A model generated the notes under the pieces. It did no database searches. It was given only the letters and a program-made list of their open reading frames with translations, and was not told the DNA's origin. The position numbers were made by a program, and so were the translations under genes. 64,000 nt of DNA from Enchytraeus crypticus. Its lineage: Eukaryota > Annelida > Clitellata > Enchytraeida > Enchytraeidae. The stretch spans positions 725,262 through 789,261 of the forward strand of contig CAJHZI010000695.1 in NCBI GenBank assembly GCA_905160935.1. Reading direction: 5' to 3'. Positions 27,901-31,895 of the stretch are shown here, piece after piece (position 1 is the first letter of the stretch; each line of letters begins with the position of its first letter).

Positions 27901-30900
27901 GACCCCGCCCCCCTGCTAGAGGAGGATATATACGAGCTGTTTAACCTTGACCTACATAAGAAACCTGGGCGTGGCTTGGGCTTCACTATATCCAGCAGGG
28001 CTCTAGATCAGGGAATCTTCATCACTGATATTGTAAGTTTATCATATATCTTATCTTATCACATCATGTCATATCAAATCTTGTTATATCATATCATATC
28101 TTATCATATCACATCATATTATATCACATCATATATCACATCATATTATATCACATCATATTATATCACATCATATTATATCACATCATATTATATCACA
28201 TCATATTATATCACATCATATTATATCACATCATATTATATCACATCATATTATATCGCATCTTATCATGTCACATAACATCATGTCATCTCATATCACT
28301 ACATATCATATCAAATCTTGCCATATCTTGTCATATCACACCCTATCATATCACATCATATCATATCACATCTTATTACATCTTATCATATCACATCATC
28401 TCTTATCATATCACATCATCTCTTATCATATCACATCATCTCTTATCATATCACATCACATCTTGTCATATCACATCACGTCACGGCATATCACATCGTA
28501 TAAAAGCTGGTAAAAATCTAATGTTAACGTCAGTTTTCTCACTCGAAAGCAATGTCAGTGACGGATGAGCCCAGGATTTGAACCCCGCACATATTGATCC
28601 GCGGTCGAGTATCTTACCCACTTCGCATATTATATCATATAAAATCATATCATTTGATAGCAAAGGTTGATTAGTTTTATGATCAGATTTCACCCTCTAT
28701 TTCTGAAAAATTGAAAATAGACCCAGCGTCGACAACTGCTGAACGTAGCGAGTAGCGTAGTTATGTATGTATCAGATATGGAGGTGTCAGCTACTGATTT
28801 CTGTTTTGAGATTCTTTGCTCTAGTTCAAAGAATGCAGACGTCTAGTTGTCTGCACCAGTCGTGGCTTTCTTCTGCCAGGCTACTTCATTAGATGTTGAT
28901 TTTAGGAGACTGGTTGTTAACTAGATTGATTGATTGTTTGAATGATTCATTGATTAATTGATTGATTGATTGATTGAATGATTGATTGATTGATTGCTAT
29001 AGATCAAGGGTGGGGTAGCGGAGGCAGATGGACAGCTGATGGTAGGAGACAGGCTACTCGTTGTTAACTTTATTGATTGACTGATTGATTGATTGAGTGA
29101 TTGATTGATTGATTGGTGTAGATCAAAGGTGGAGTAGCGGAGGCAGATGGACAGCTGATGGTAGGAGACAGGCTACTCGTTGTTAATGGGATTGACGTTA
29201 GGAACTCTGTACTCAATGACGTCGCTCAATTGCTCAAGGTTCTCTTCTGTTGTTGTTGTTATTGTTGTTGTCTAATCGTTCTTTCAGCTGTTGCTTGTTG
29301 AGTTTTCATAAAGTGCTTCTATTGCTTTGAAGTGTCTCAGTCTGTCCAGTAAGTGCGCTGGTCTGCTTGGTTCCGTGTGGACTAAACGCCGTAATAACCT
29401 TGGACTTGTCTTTATGACTTTTCTTAGCTAACTTCATGGTATTTACATATTGTATTTTATTTATAAATATCTGTTTTGCTATCTAATTATCTATTGTAGT
29501 TAGGAATTTTGCTTGTAATTCTGTTACATGTAAAGTACATGTTTTGGCGTGATATACTCGTATTTTACATCCATAGCCTATGATTCTGGCTTAGTATTAG
29601 ACATTGTTCGGATGTGTTGTGTCGTCTAAATAATTTTGTTTTTAAAAAGCTTCACGTTAAGTCCTTATTGTGTTGCTGTTAATACGCTGAATCTGATTGG
29701 CCTAGATGTCTGATTGCTCTTATTACGCAGACTGTGATTGGCCTAGATGTCTGATTACTCTTATTACGCAGACTGTGATTGGTTTAGTTGTCTGATTGAT
29801 ATTATTACTCAGACTGTGATTGGACGAGTGTGCCTGACGGTGGGTAGAGTGAGGGGCCTATCCCGCACGGCCTCTCAGGGCAGTTCCAGCCTGGAAGTCG
29901 ACACTGACGAGGAAGTCCAAGCATATCTCGATGACGCTTCTTCTAAAGGTGCCAATCAACCAATCAATCAATTAGTCAGTTAATCAATGAATCAAGCAGG
30001 CCACACAATAAATGAGTCAATCGATCTATTAATAAACCATTCATTTATTATATTATAGGAATCTATGTGTGCTTCATCAGGTCTAAATGAACTCTAGACC
30101 GTGGTATATAGGCACTAAATGAACACCAGACAGTGGTTTATAGGCACTAAGTGAACACTAGACAGTGGTATATAGGCACTAAATGAACACTAGACAGTGG
30201 CATATAGGCACTAAATGAACTCTAGACAGTGGTATATAGGCACTAAATGAACACTAGATAGTGGCATATAGGCACTATATGAACTCTAGACAGTGGCATA
30301 AAGGCACTAAATGAACTCTAGACAGTGGTATATAGGCACTAAATGAACTCTAGACAGTGGTATATAGGCACTAAATGAACTCTAGACAGTGGTATATAGG
30401 CACTATATGAACTCTAGACAGTGGTATATAGGCACTATATGAACTCTAGACAGTGACATATAGGCACTAATTGAACTCTAGACAGTGGTATATAGGCACT
30501 AAATGAACTCTAGACAGTGGTATATAGGCACTAAATGAACTCTAGATAGTGGTATATAGGCACTAAATGAACTCTAGACAGTGGTATATAGGCACTGCGC
30601 TTATAGCAGCAATCGTTAATGTCAGCTCCCAGACTGCTTATATACAACTTGGAAATCACGACTTTAATCCTTTGTCATCGTCATCATCATCACCATCATC
30701 ATCATCATCAGCATCATCATCATCAGCATCATCATCATCAGTTTAGCTTTAGACTATAATCCACTGTAAATTAATTCTTTGCATATGTTGCTAATGGATC
30801 GATCCTTATAGTCTATTTCTGCTCATTCTTAAATATTCGTTTTGAACTGTTAAAATGTCGTAAGTAAAAGTAAATACTCTGCAATTTATTGAATAGATTA

Positions 30901-31164
30901 ATGGGATAATAATTAATTGATGCAGTTATATGACTATTGTATTACATTCTTTTAGTAGTGTAATCTGTTAATTCTCTAATTCATATAATTAATAATGAAT
31001 TAATAAAATAAATAATAAAAAAATATAATATAATAAATATAATATAATTAATATAGTATCATATAATAAATAACATATATTACGGATATTATTATATTAA
31101 TATAATATTATGTAATATAATTAATTATTAATTTTATTTTCTGTCTATTTCAGGAACCACATGA
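1612..31164 (+). CDS. MPDZ: Multi-PDZ scaffold, MUPP1/PATJ family (5' end outside window)
   Basis: This is a polarity and junction scaffold: in this family the PDZ domains bind C-terminal tails of Crumbs-complex, tight-junction and receptor proteins at the plasma membrane. Twenty-three exons chain in consistent phase: 1612-1746, 2582-3007, 3996-4140, 4618-4712, 5259-5418, 7490-7569, 8958-9131, 9600-10019, 10926-11180, 11694-11909, 12159-12335 (or later), 13253-13319, 14497-14701, 16036-16161, 19237-20447, 21414-21895, 22413-22507, 22846-22912, 23548-24955, 26092-26405, 27399-27482, 27808-28032, 29122-29238, 29813-29948 and a short terminal exon from 31154. By resemblance to vertebrate MUPP1 I assign PDZ2, 3, 4, 5, 6, 8, 10 and 11. 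L27 and PDZ1 would lie to the left. No counterpart of PDZ7, 9, 12 or 13 was found. The spacers between PDZ6, 8 and 10 are long, Ser/Thr-rich and unrecognised. Exon edges rely on GT-AG and phase only, so small errors are possible. Confidence 0.9.
1747..2330 (+). repeat. ATACAATACG-type intronic minisatellite with copied exon edge
   Basis: The intron starts as GTGAGTACGATACAATAC and becomes a degenerate 5-10 bp array (GATACAATAC variants) for about 550 bases. At 1856-1926 the array is interrupted by a copy of the upstream exon end plus donor (…GGTGTGGCAGATAGG then GTGAGC). Short frames on either strand here are by-products of the repeat. Confidence 0.85.
2366..2580 (+). repeat. (TTGA)n array with a copied exon segment, ending at an acceptor
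   Basis: TGAT/TTGA tetranucleotide array running directly into the acceptor GATTGATACAG at 2581. Inside it, 2497-2541 is a near-perfect copy of a piece of the following exon (real position about 2618-2662: GTGACATCAACGTacGTGGC). The copy lacks the exon start and is flanked by TGAT units on both sides. Confidence 0.85.
2582..3007 (+). CDS. MPDZ: MPDZ exon: PDZ2, second half, and spacer
   Basis: Starts [15 protein letters not shown] after acceptor GATACAG and completes PDZ2 through VRLIVAR. A proline-rich stretch ([11 protein letters not shown]) follows, then an Ala-rich stretch rich in AAA and LLSAAVA. The exon is taken to end at donor GTATGT (3008), phase 0, which joins in frame to the exon at 3996. 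The end could instead be the GTTCAT a few codons earlier. Confidence 0.85.
3225..3500 (+). repeat. GATGTAGCAGCTGTGT minisatellite
   Basis: About 17 units of 16-18 bp, GTAGCAGCTGTGT(G)GAT variants, inside the intron. The GTAGCAGCT core also occurs in the coding sequence just upstream (about 2930-2945). Long antisense frames here translate only the repeat. Confidence 0.9.
3585..3990 (+). repeat. (TG)n/TGTATGTG-rich array abutting an acceptor
   Basis: Degenerate TGTATGTGTATGTGTGCC array of about 400 bases that serves as the 3' end of the intron, ending GTATGTGTAG at the next exon. All six-frame translations across it are repeat artefacts (Cys/Val/Tyr or His/Thr). Confidence 0.9.
3996..5418 (+). 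CDS. MPDZ: MPDZ exons: PDZ3 (3996-4140, 4618-4712, 5259-5418)
   Basis: Three exons with phases 1, 0 and 1 join to a full PDZ domain. The beta-A/beta-B part contains [20 protein letters not shown]; the middle exon gives [20 protein letters not shown]; the last gives [20 protein letters not shown] and VTLKLARYK. This is the MUPP1/PATJ PDZ3 pattern, including the unusually long loop after the binding strand. The third exon is followed by a polar tail ending before donor GTGCCT. Confidence 0.88.
4141..4617. repeat. Intron with ATCA units after the donor and repeat-P scrap
   Basis: ATCAATCA units begin within eight bases of the donor (4147-4180). A short CTCTCTTTAGTGCAC fragment of repeat P is visible at about 4256-4276. 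The rest shows no recognisable feature. Confidence 0.5.
4713..4960 (+). repeat. TTATCAGTTGATAAAC minisatellite directly after a donor
   Basis: Units of about 16 bp (TTATCAGTTGATAAAC and decaying variants) start within seven bases of the GTACCT donor. The unit contains a near-palindrome (TTATCAGTTGATAA), so the array can fold on itself. It decays toward 4960. Confidence 0.85.
5425..5650. repeat. Two-copy tandem duplication after PDZ3
   Basis: A unit of about 110 bp with TTTTATGACGTTCCGATAGC and AGTTTATCCAG is present twice (about 5428-5537 and 5538-5645), starting just inside the intron. No exon bases are clearly included. Confidence 0.75.
5868..5906. other. Perfect 14-bp inverted repeat
   Basis: GATAACTTAATATT and its exact reverse complement are separated by 11 bases. 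It could form a small hairpin in the intron transcript. No transposon ends or flanking duplication are evident. Confidence 0.7.
6110..6450. repeat. Chimera of interspersed repeats B and D with (TCA)n
   Basis: Contains a 5S-SINE tail scrap (about 6120-6180, minus sense), repeat B (TTTCCTCATTCAAGGATGAT, 6185-6235), a CATCAT microsatellite (6293-6330) and repeat D (CCCTTAAATCCCAGTTTAAC, 6330-6440). Further B copies lie near 13645, 14805 (minus), 21070, 25020, 38160, 41195 and 41755. Further D copies lie near 11200, 20640, 20930 and 21215. Confidence 0.65.
6655..6790 (+). repeat. tRNA-derived SINE, family 1 (reference copy)
   Basis: Box A TGGCGAAGTCGG (6662-6673) fits TRGYNNARNNGG exactly and box B GGTTCAAATCC (about 6706-6716) fits the Pol III consensus. 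A body with CACTGACATCG and GTGAGGAAAC follows. Copies on the plus strand: 1255, 13930, 17715 and 62950. Copies on the minus strand: 28502, 37785 and 52387, with decayed or deleted ones near 8285-8410 and 16720-16795. The tRNA-like head does not carry an intact cloverleaf, so this is a SINE and not a tRNA gene. Confidence 0.85.
7136..7445 (+). repeat. Repeat P, (TA)n and first copy of a duplicated AT-rich segment
   Basis: Repeat P (7155-7252) leads through GTGAGTGGGTCAATATA into (TA)n (7255-7303) and an AT-rich block. The block from GAGTGGGTCAATA to ATTCTCTGGTTG recurs at about 7668-7940, so two copies flank the 80-bp exon 7490-7569. Confidence 0.85.
7490..10019 (+). CDS. MPDZ: MPDZ exons: PDZ4 and start of PDZ5 (7490-7569, 8958-9131, 9600-10019)
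   Basis: Exon 7490-7569 encodes the lead-in [14 protein letters not shown]. Exon 8958-9131 encodes [19 protein letters not shown] and the hallmark [18 protein letters not shown] of MUPP1 PDZ4. Exon 9600-10019 starts [20 protein letters not shown] and finishes PDZ4 with [11 protein letters not shown]. After a Pro/Ser-rich linker it opens PDZ5 with [17 protein letters not shown]. Phases 0/0/0 agree. The 5' part of the last exon is duplicated in the preceding intron at 9441-9520. Confidence 0.9.
7665..7945 (+). repeat. Second copy of the AT-rich segment, downstream of the exon
   Basis: Repeats 7240-7475: GTGAGTGGGTCAATATATA, (TA)n, then the same order of AATATATTTTATAATATATT blocks, ending ACCCATTCTCTGGTTGTTTT. 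The match stops just where the real acceptor (GGTTGTCTCTAG) would be, so the pre-acceptor region, but not the exon, was copied. Confidence 0.85.
8510..8950 (+). repeat. TTGA-based minisatellite ending at an acceptor
   Basis: About seven units of roughly 60 bp built on ATTGATTGATAGATTATC, GACTAAGTGACTGCGTGATT and TTGA runs. It continues to the PDZ4 acceptor TGATCACTGCCGCAG at 8957. A decayed SINE-1 copy (minus) lies just upstream at about 8285-8410. Confidence 0.85.
9205..9420 (-). repeat. tRNA-derived SINE, family 2
   Basis: Minus-strand copy with box B GGTTCGAATCC (complement at about 9355-9369) next to AGCCGCGCCGATC, and a body containing TGACATTCACTG and AAATTGCCTAACG. Other copies lie at 25225-25465 (minus), 44048-44282 (plus) and 49733-49965 (plus, box B GGTTCGATTCC). 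Confidence 0.8.
9425..9599 (+). repeat. (TTGA)n with a full copy of the next exon's start
   Basis: 9441-9520 repeats the acceptor TGATCAG and the first 75 or so bases of the exon at 9600 (GTGAACAGCACC…CCTCAGCTC) with about two differences. The copy then breaks into a pure TGAT run of about 70 bases that ends at the real acceptor. Both acceptors have the same sequence and phase. Confidence 0.92.
10020..10925 (+). repeat. Intron with TTGA/TTAA array at its 3' end
   Basis: The first 680 bases are AT-rich with nothing recognisable. From about 10710 there is a TTGA/TTAA array with interspersed GCTTGCTTGC, running directly into acceptor TTGATCCAG at 10925. Confidence 0.75.
10926..11180 (+). CDS. 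MPDZ: MPDZ exon: PDZ5
   Basis: Continues from the [10 protein letters not shown] of the previous exon with [40 protein letters not shown] and [12 protein letters not shown]. This is one of the most conserved blocks of MUPP1/PATJ PDZ5. It is 85 codons long, phase 0 at both ends, with donor GTAAGA. Confidence 0.93.
11200..11310 (+). repeat. Interspersed repeat D fragment
   Basis: CATCATCATCCTCCCTTGAATCCCAG start, then TTTAACCAAGGTCGGGACAC and a CTCAAATCCTCACTGTCCTA body, shared with copies near 6300, 20640 and 21215. Confidence 0.6.
11450..11640 (+). repeat. AGCAGCTGAT(A/G) intronic array
   Basis: About 15 units of 10-12 bp built on AGCAGCTGATGAGC. The core GCAGCTGA is the same motif that forms the Ala-rich repeats of the exon starting 55 bases downstream. 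Confidence 0.85.
11694..11909 (+). CDS. MPDZ: MPDZ exon: Ala/Glu-rich spacer
   Basis: [20 protein letters not shown] then [20 protein letters not shown], likely a helical or coiled spacer, followed by a Ser/Pro part ([13 protein letters not shown]). Acceptor GATTACAG, donor GTGTCA, 72 codons, phase 0. It has no counterpart that I recognise in MUPP1. The underlying DNA is a GCAGCTGAG-type repeat related to the intron array just upstream, so the exon probably grew by repeat expansion. Confidence 0.75.
11935..12030 (+). repeat. (CT)n-rich tract
   Basis: TCTCTCTATCT-type pyrimidine tract inside the intron. Frames across it are repeat artefacts. Confidence 0.85.
12159..12335 (+). CDS. MPDZ: MPDZ exon: Pro-rich spacer with tandem donors
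   Basis: Starts [20 protein letters not shown] after acceptor GTTCACAG and runs to [11 protein letters not shown]. The first possible donor is GTAGTT at 12336. A 27-bp unit with the same donor then repeats to 12524 without a stop, so the exon could end at any of eight phase-0 positions and gain nine residues (VVISPPADQ) each time. All ends join in frame to the exon at 13253. Confidence 0.75.
12336..12530 (+). repeat. 27-bp array of splice donors, in frame
   Basis: Eight donor positions at 12336 + 27k within units of CCAGCTGATCAG|GTAGTTATCAGTCCA. At k=5 (12471) GT has become GC, and the last is GATCAA|GTAGAT. The open frame continues to a stop at 12543-12545. Confidence 0.88.
12925..13062. 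repeat. Two (TA)n blocks in an imperfect palindrome
   Basis: (TA)n tracts are separated by TACTTGATTATATACTTG and preceded by its inverse (TATAATCAAGTA), so the whole 135-bp region is close to self-complementary. Confidence 0.85.
13253..16161 (+). CDS. MPDZ: MPDZ exons: PDZ6 (13253-13319, 14497-14701, 16036-16161)
   Basis: The first exon ([20 protein letters not shown]) and the second, joined through [10 protein letters not shown], give [20 protein letters not shown] and [14 protein letters not shown]. The third continues [14 protein letters not shown]. The order matches MUPP1 PDZ6, which also has an NAQAR alpha-2 helix and ends in a TYVP motif. Phases 1, 2 and 2 agree. The binding loop here reads ESLGLQL, a weak fit to GLGF, so ligand binding may differ. 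Confidence 0.82.
13310..13605 (+). repeat. 41-bp array of PDZ6 exon end plus donor
   Basis: Unit GAGTCACTGG|GTAAGTGTAG followed by AGACACGATTAATCACTGATT. Donors fall at 13320, 13361, 13402, 13443, 13484, 13525 and 13566. The first is the true exon end. Since 41 is not a multiple of three, only every third donor keeps frame. Confidence 0.92.
13640..14060 (+). repeat. Repeat B followed by a 5'-truncated SINE-1
   Basis: Repeat B (AATTTAACGTCCGGTTCCTC) lies at about 13660-13715. SINE-1 begins abruptly at about 13934 (GATACTCGACCGCGGATCAG) with box B GATTCAAATCC and the family body to about 14040. Confidence 0.75.
14702..16035 (-). mobile_element. Intron with a non-LTR retrotransposon remnant
   Basis: On the minus strand, 15401-15240 reads [11 protein letters not shown] and 15190-15030 reads [20 protein letters not shown], the C-terminal signature of CR1/L2-like reverse-transcriptase ORFs. 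It is interrupted by an AT-rich insert of about 60 bases. The insert with its border (GATCTGCGCTCTACAGGCTG) is repeated at 15888-15965. A minus repeat-B copy lies near 14805-14860, and a minus repeat-P scrap with (AG)n lies at 15690-15755. Confidence 0.6.
16162..17700. other. Intron: repeat P copy, SINE-1 remnant, otherwise featureless
   Basis: (CT)n at 16556-16600 is followed by repeat P to about 16712. An internally deleted minus SINE-1 lies at about 16720-16795. From 16800 to 17620 the sequence is AT-rich and I see no gene, repeat or motif. A CT-rich tract lies at 17625-17670. Confidence 0.6.
17715..17860 (+). repeat. tRNA-derived SINE, family 1
   Basis: GCTGGAGCCAGTAGCGACG head, box B GTTCAAATCC and CTGACATCGCTATCGAGTGA body, ending TTACCAGCTG. 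It lies in the long intron between the PDZ6 and spacer exons. Confidence 0.85.
18095..18265 (+). repeat. About 46-bp tandem repeat, four copies
   Basis: Units of CATGACCACGCCCACCTCTT then GACCTATTCTGATACAAGAT, with several substitutions between copies. Not related to a visible exon. Confidence 0.8.
18520..18985 (+). repeat. 24-bp minisatellite, about 19 copies
   Basis: Highly regular units of TTTTTCTGTTACTATTGATA with a GTA junction, differing mainly at one position (TTAC, TTAA or TTAT). The units touch one another with no unique spacers, so this is not a CRISPR-like array. Confidence 0.95.
19237..20447 (+). CDS. MPDZ: MPDZ large exon: Ser/Thr-rich spacer
   Basis: About 403 codons, acceptor GATATGTAG, donor GTTAGT. 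It sits where vertebrate MUPP1 has PDZ7. No PDZ fold is visible: no GLGF-like loop and no characteristic GD.I/L...N strand. The sequence is low in hydrophobics and rich in Ser, Arg and Thr, and is probably disordered. The open frame with biased codon use and matching phases (2 in, 1 out) supports it as coding; I do not recognise any domain. Confidence 0.78.
20448..21413 (+). repeat. Intron with repeats D and B
   Basis: A CATCAT tract and repeat D lie at about 20605-20700 and again near 20915-20960. A 57-bp tandem pair with GACGAGGCGTACGATAGCTA lies at about 20780-20860. Repeat B lies at 21065-21135, followed by a D-like tail (GGTCGGGATACAAATAGACT) to about 21310. Confidence 0.6.
21414..22912 (+). 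CDS. MPDZ: MPDZ exons: PDZ8-like domain (21414-21895, 22413-22507, 22846-22912)
   Basis: The first exon has a Ser-rich start, then a highly acidic/basic stretch with repeated EKREKED units, then [30 protein letters not shown] and GDQLLE. The second reads [18 protein letters not shown] and VEIILLR. The third reads [19 protein letters not shown]. The RSHxNxSSII and xxxMA motifs match MUPP1 PDZ8 and its flank closely. Phases 0, 2 and 0 agree. Confidence 0.85.
22140..22412 (+). repeat. Array carrying copies of a PDZ8 acceptor edge
   Basis: Units of AATTTATGACAG|ATGACTATT, with variants ATAAACAG, ATAAATAGCTGTTG and ATGAACAGCTGGATG, precede the true acceptor TTTATGACAG|ATAAACGGCTGTTC. The copies therefore include both the splice acceptor and the first 10-15 exon bases. 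A palindromic ATGACTAATTATAATTAGTCAT lies at 22340-22362. Confidence 0.82.
22515..22845 (+). repeat. Simple repeats within the PDZ8 intron
   Basis: (CT)n at 22523-22575, (GAT)n at 22633-22672 and a short (TTGA)n run at 22795-22819 upstream of acceptor GTGTTTGCAG. Confidence 0.8.
23230..23520 (+). repeat. GCTATGTTATTA minisatellite
   Basis: About 22 degenerate units of 12 bp (TTAGCTATGTTA) ending 27 bases before the next exon. The Leu/Ala/Met frame across it is an artefact. Confidence 0.88.
23548..24955 (+). CDS. MPDZ: MPDZ large exon: spacer with PKIPNDS repeats
   Basis: About 469 codons, acceptor CTGCGCAG, donor GTTTGA. It starts [20 protein letters not shown], then a poly-Thr run from (ACC)n (about 23637-23680). 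The middle is unrecognised Ser-rich sequence, and about seven 7-residue repeats of the type PKIPNDS (24586-24735, 21-bp DNA units) follow. The C-terminal part is basic ([12 protein letters not shown]). It occupies the place of PDZ9 in MUPP1, but no PDZ motif is visible. Confidence 0.8.
24956..25560 (+). repeat. Donor-edge array interrupted by repeat B and SINE-2
   Basis: After the donor (AGATTAAAAG|GTTTGACTATATAG) come (TAA)n and repeat B (25020-25068). At 25080-25205 and 25465-25530 there are about seven units of AGATTAAAAGGTTTGACTAT plus AGACACT, copies of the exon end with donor. A minus SINE-2 (25225-25465) sits inside the array, so the array is older than the SINE. Confidence 0.82.
26092..28032 (+). 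CDS. MPDZ: MPDZ exons: PDZ10 and start of PDZ11 (26092-26405, 27399-27482, 27808-28032)
   Basis: The first exon has a Ser-rich start encoded by (CAG)n read in the AGC frame, then [21 protein letters not shown]. The second gives [20 protein letters not shown] and GDQLLE. The third gives [20 protein letters not shown] and [20 protein letters not shown], then [18 protein letters not shown] and FITDI of the next PDZ. The VYRDxAP…EE…KKPGRGLG junction is diagnostic for MUPP1 PDZ10-PDZ11. Phases 0/0/0 agree. Confidence 0.9.
26440..26720 (+). repeat. Interspersed repeat C
   Basis: Begins AGAGTGCTACAGTCATCAAT and includes CGAGCACTATTGAGACAAAA, AAGAAGGTCCAAAAATGGG, then TGGATGAAAAAGAGAGATGG and GCTCATAGGAAAGCAAAGG. 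Partial copies lie at 21966-22012, 27105-27225, 34015-34142 (minus), 43885-44048 and 47560-47640. No reading frame is maintained. Confidence 0.75.
27105..27225 (+). repeat. Interspersed repeat C, 5' part
   Basis: TTTAGAATGGCACAGTCATC, then the ATCGAGCACTATTGAGACAA and GGTCCAAAAACGG segments. It is truncated after about 120 bases. Confidence 0.7.
27470..27560 (+). repeat. Short array of PDZ10 exon end plus donor
   Basis: CAGCTGCTAGAG|GTGAGTCATAG is followed by two or three further AGCTGCTAGAG|GTGAGT units within 80 bases. The first is the inferred true exon end. Confidence 0.85.
28033..28500 (+). repeat. TATCACATCATAT array starting at a donor
   Basis: From the donor GTAAGTTTATCATATATC onward the intron is about 460 bases of TATCACATCATATTA and CATCTTATCATAT units. 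The Ser/Tyr/His frames across it are artefacts. Confidence 0.9.
28502..28635 (-). repeat. tRNA-derived SINE, family 1
   Basis: Minus-strand copy: GGATTTGAACCCCGCAC is the complement of box B, and GGTCGAGTATCTTACCCACT is the complement of the box A region. Confidence 0.85.
28925..29121 (+). repeat. (TTGA)n with copied PDZ11 acceptor and exon start
   Basis: A TGAT array carries, at about 28998-29072, a near-identical copy of the acceptor (GCTATAG) and first 65 or so bases of the exon at 29122 (ATCAAgGGTGGgGTAGCGGA…CTCGTTGTTAA). It resumes TGAT before the real acceptor GGTGTAG. Confidence 0.92.
29122..29948 (+). CDS. MPDZ: MPDZ exons: rest of PDZ11 (29122-29238, 29813-29948)
   Basis: [39 protein letters not shown] and then [16 protein letters not shown] complete PDZ11. 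MUPP1 has the same KGGIADADGRLMxGDQIL / TVTLEVGRI pattern. A Ser-rich acidic tail ([20 protein letters not shown]) follows. Phases 0 and 1 agree. Confidence 0.9.
29695..29815 (+). repeat. Tandem acceptors before the last PDZ11 exon
   Basis: Three units of about 55 bp, each TTATTACGCAG|ACTGTGATTGG (third: TTATTACTCAG). The exon start ACTGTGATTGG is present after each AG. The third continues into coding sequence; the others run into GCCTAGATGTCTGATT. Confidence 0.92.
30075..30600 (+). repeat. About 42-bp minisatellite, 12 copies
   Basis: Units of GGCACTAAATGAACTCTAGA then CAGTGGTATATA, highly similar, in the last MPDZ intron. No relation to exon edges is seen. A CATCAT tract follows at 30680-30740. 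Confidence 0.93.
31154..31164 (+). CDS. MPDZ: MPDZ terminal exon (stop codon)
   Basis: Phase from the exon ending 29948 requires two bases, giving GGA ACC ACA TGA after acceptor CTATTTCAG. The protein would end SSKGTT. The next AATAAA is at 31390-31395. This short ending is an inference from phase alone. A longer transcript that skips it and reaches further PDZ exons is possible, but none was found before the next gene. Confidence 0.5.
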
Positions 31165-31829
31165 CCATGGCTTATTCAGCGAAGTGTCTGAGTGTTTTTC
31201 ATCTTGAAATTTGAAACTGATAGTCTTCCTGATTATATGAATTTAATATTCGCTTCAATTTGTCGATATCGTTTTAATTGTTTGAATTATGTACGGTGCA
31301 CTGTTATATGTTATACACAAGTAGATTAGTTTCTTAACAGATATCTCTTAATTGTATTCTCAAATGTCAAGACGTATATTATTATTAATAATAAATGAGA
31401 TTATGATAGACTGATTCACTGCTATGATAGACTGCTACACTGGCATACTCCTTACGTCTACTCAGTGGTGTGTTACCTGCAAACTGGTAGATTAATCGCG
31501 TGTGTATGCTTCGTGCCCAGTGAGCCATAGACACTGTAAAAGCGAAATGAAAGAGGCAATGTACGTGCAGTGGTAATAAAATAAAGGAAATCATAGAAGC
31601 CAATTTAACATCTGTTGTTTGCTGTTTGTAGACTGACAATAGAGTTTTGTATATTGAGATATAATTATGTATATTCAGGACAAAGTATAAATCCAAACAA
31701 TTCTCAGCAGTTCTTATATGTGCTCTTACATAATTAATGTGAGCGCACATTTAAGAATTGTTGGGCTTACGTTTGGATTTATAGCCTCTTCCGAGGACCT
31801 GGTGCAGTAGTCTTGGAATCAGAACATAA

Positions 31830-31895
31830 TGTCTTTTATTTTACTTTATCAAAAGCCTTGGCAAAATCCCAATAGGCAATTTCTGCTGGGTTAAG
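31830..31895 (-). mobile_element. Reverse-transcriptase fossil (motif A only)
   Basis: The minus strand reads WDFAKAFDKVK, the metal-binding motif A of CR1/L2-type non-LTR retrotransposons. Flanking frames are broken. An intact relative of the motif occurs at about 49475-49510 in the CR1-like fragment. Confidence 0.5.

Noticed and set aside
31385..31750. 121-codon minus-strand frame downstream of MPDZ
   Set aside because: No recognisable motif; it lies over the presumed MPDZ 3' UTR; composition is unremarkable.
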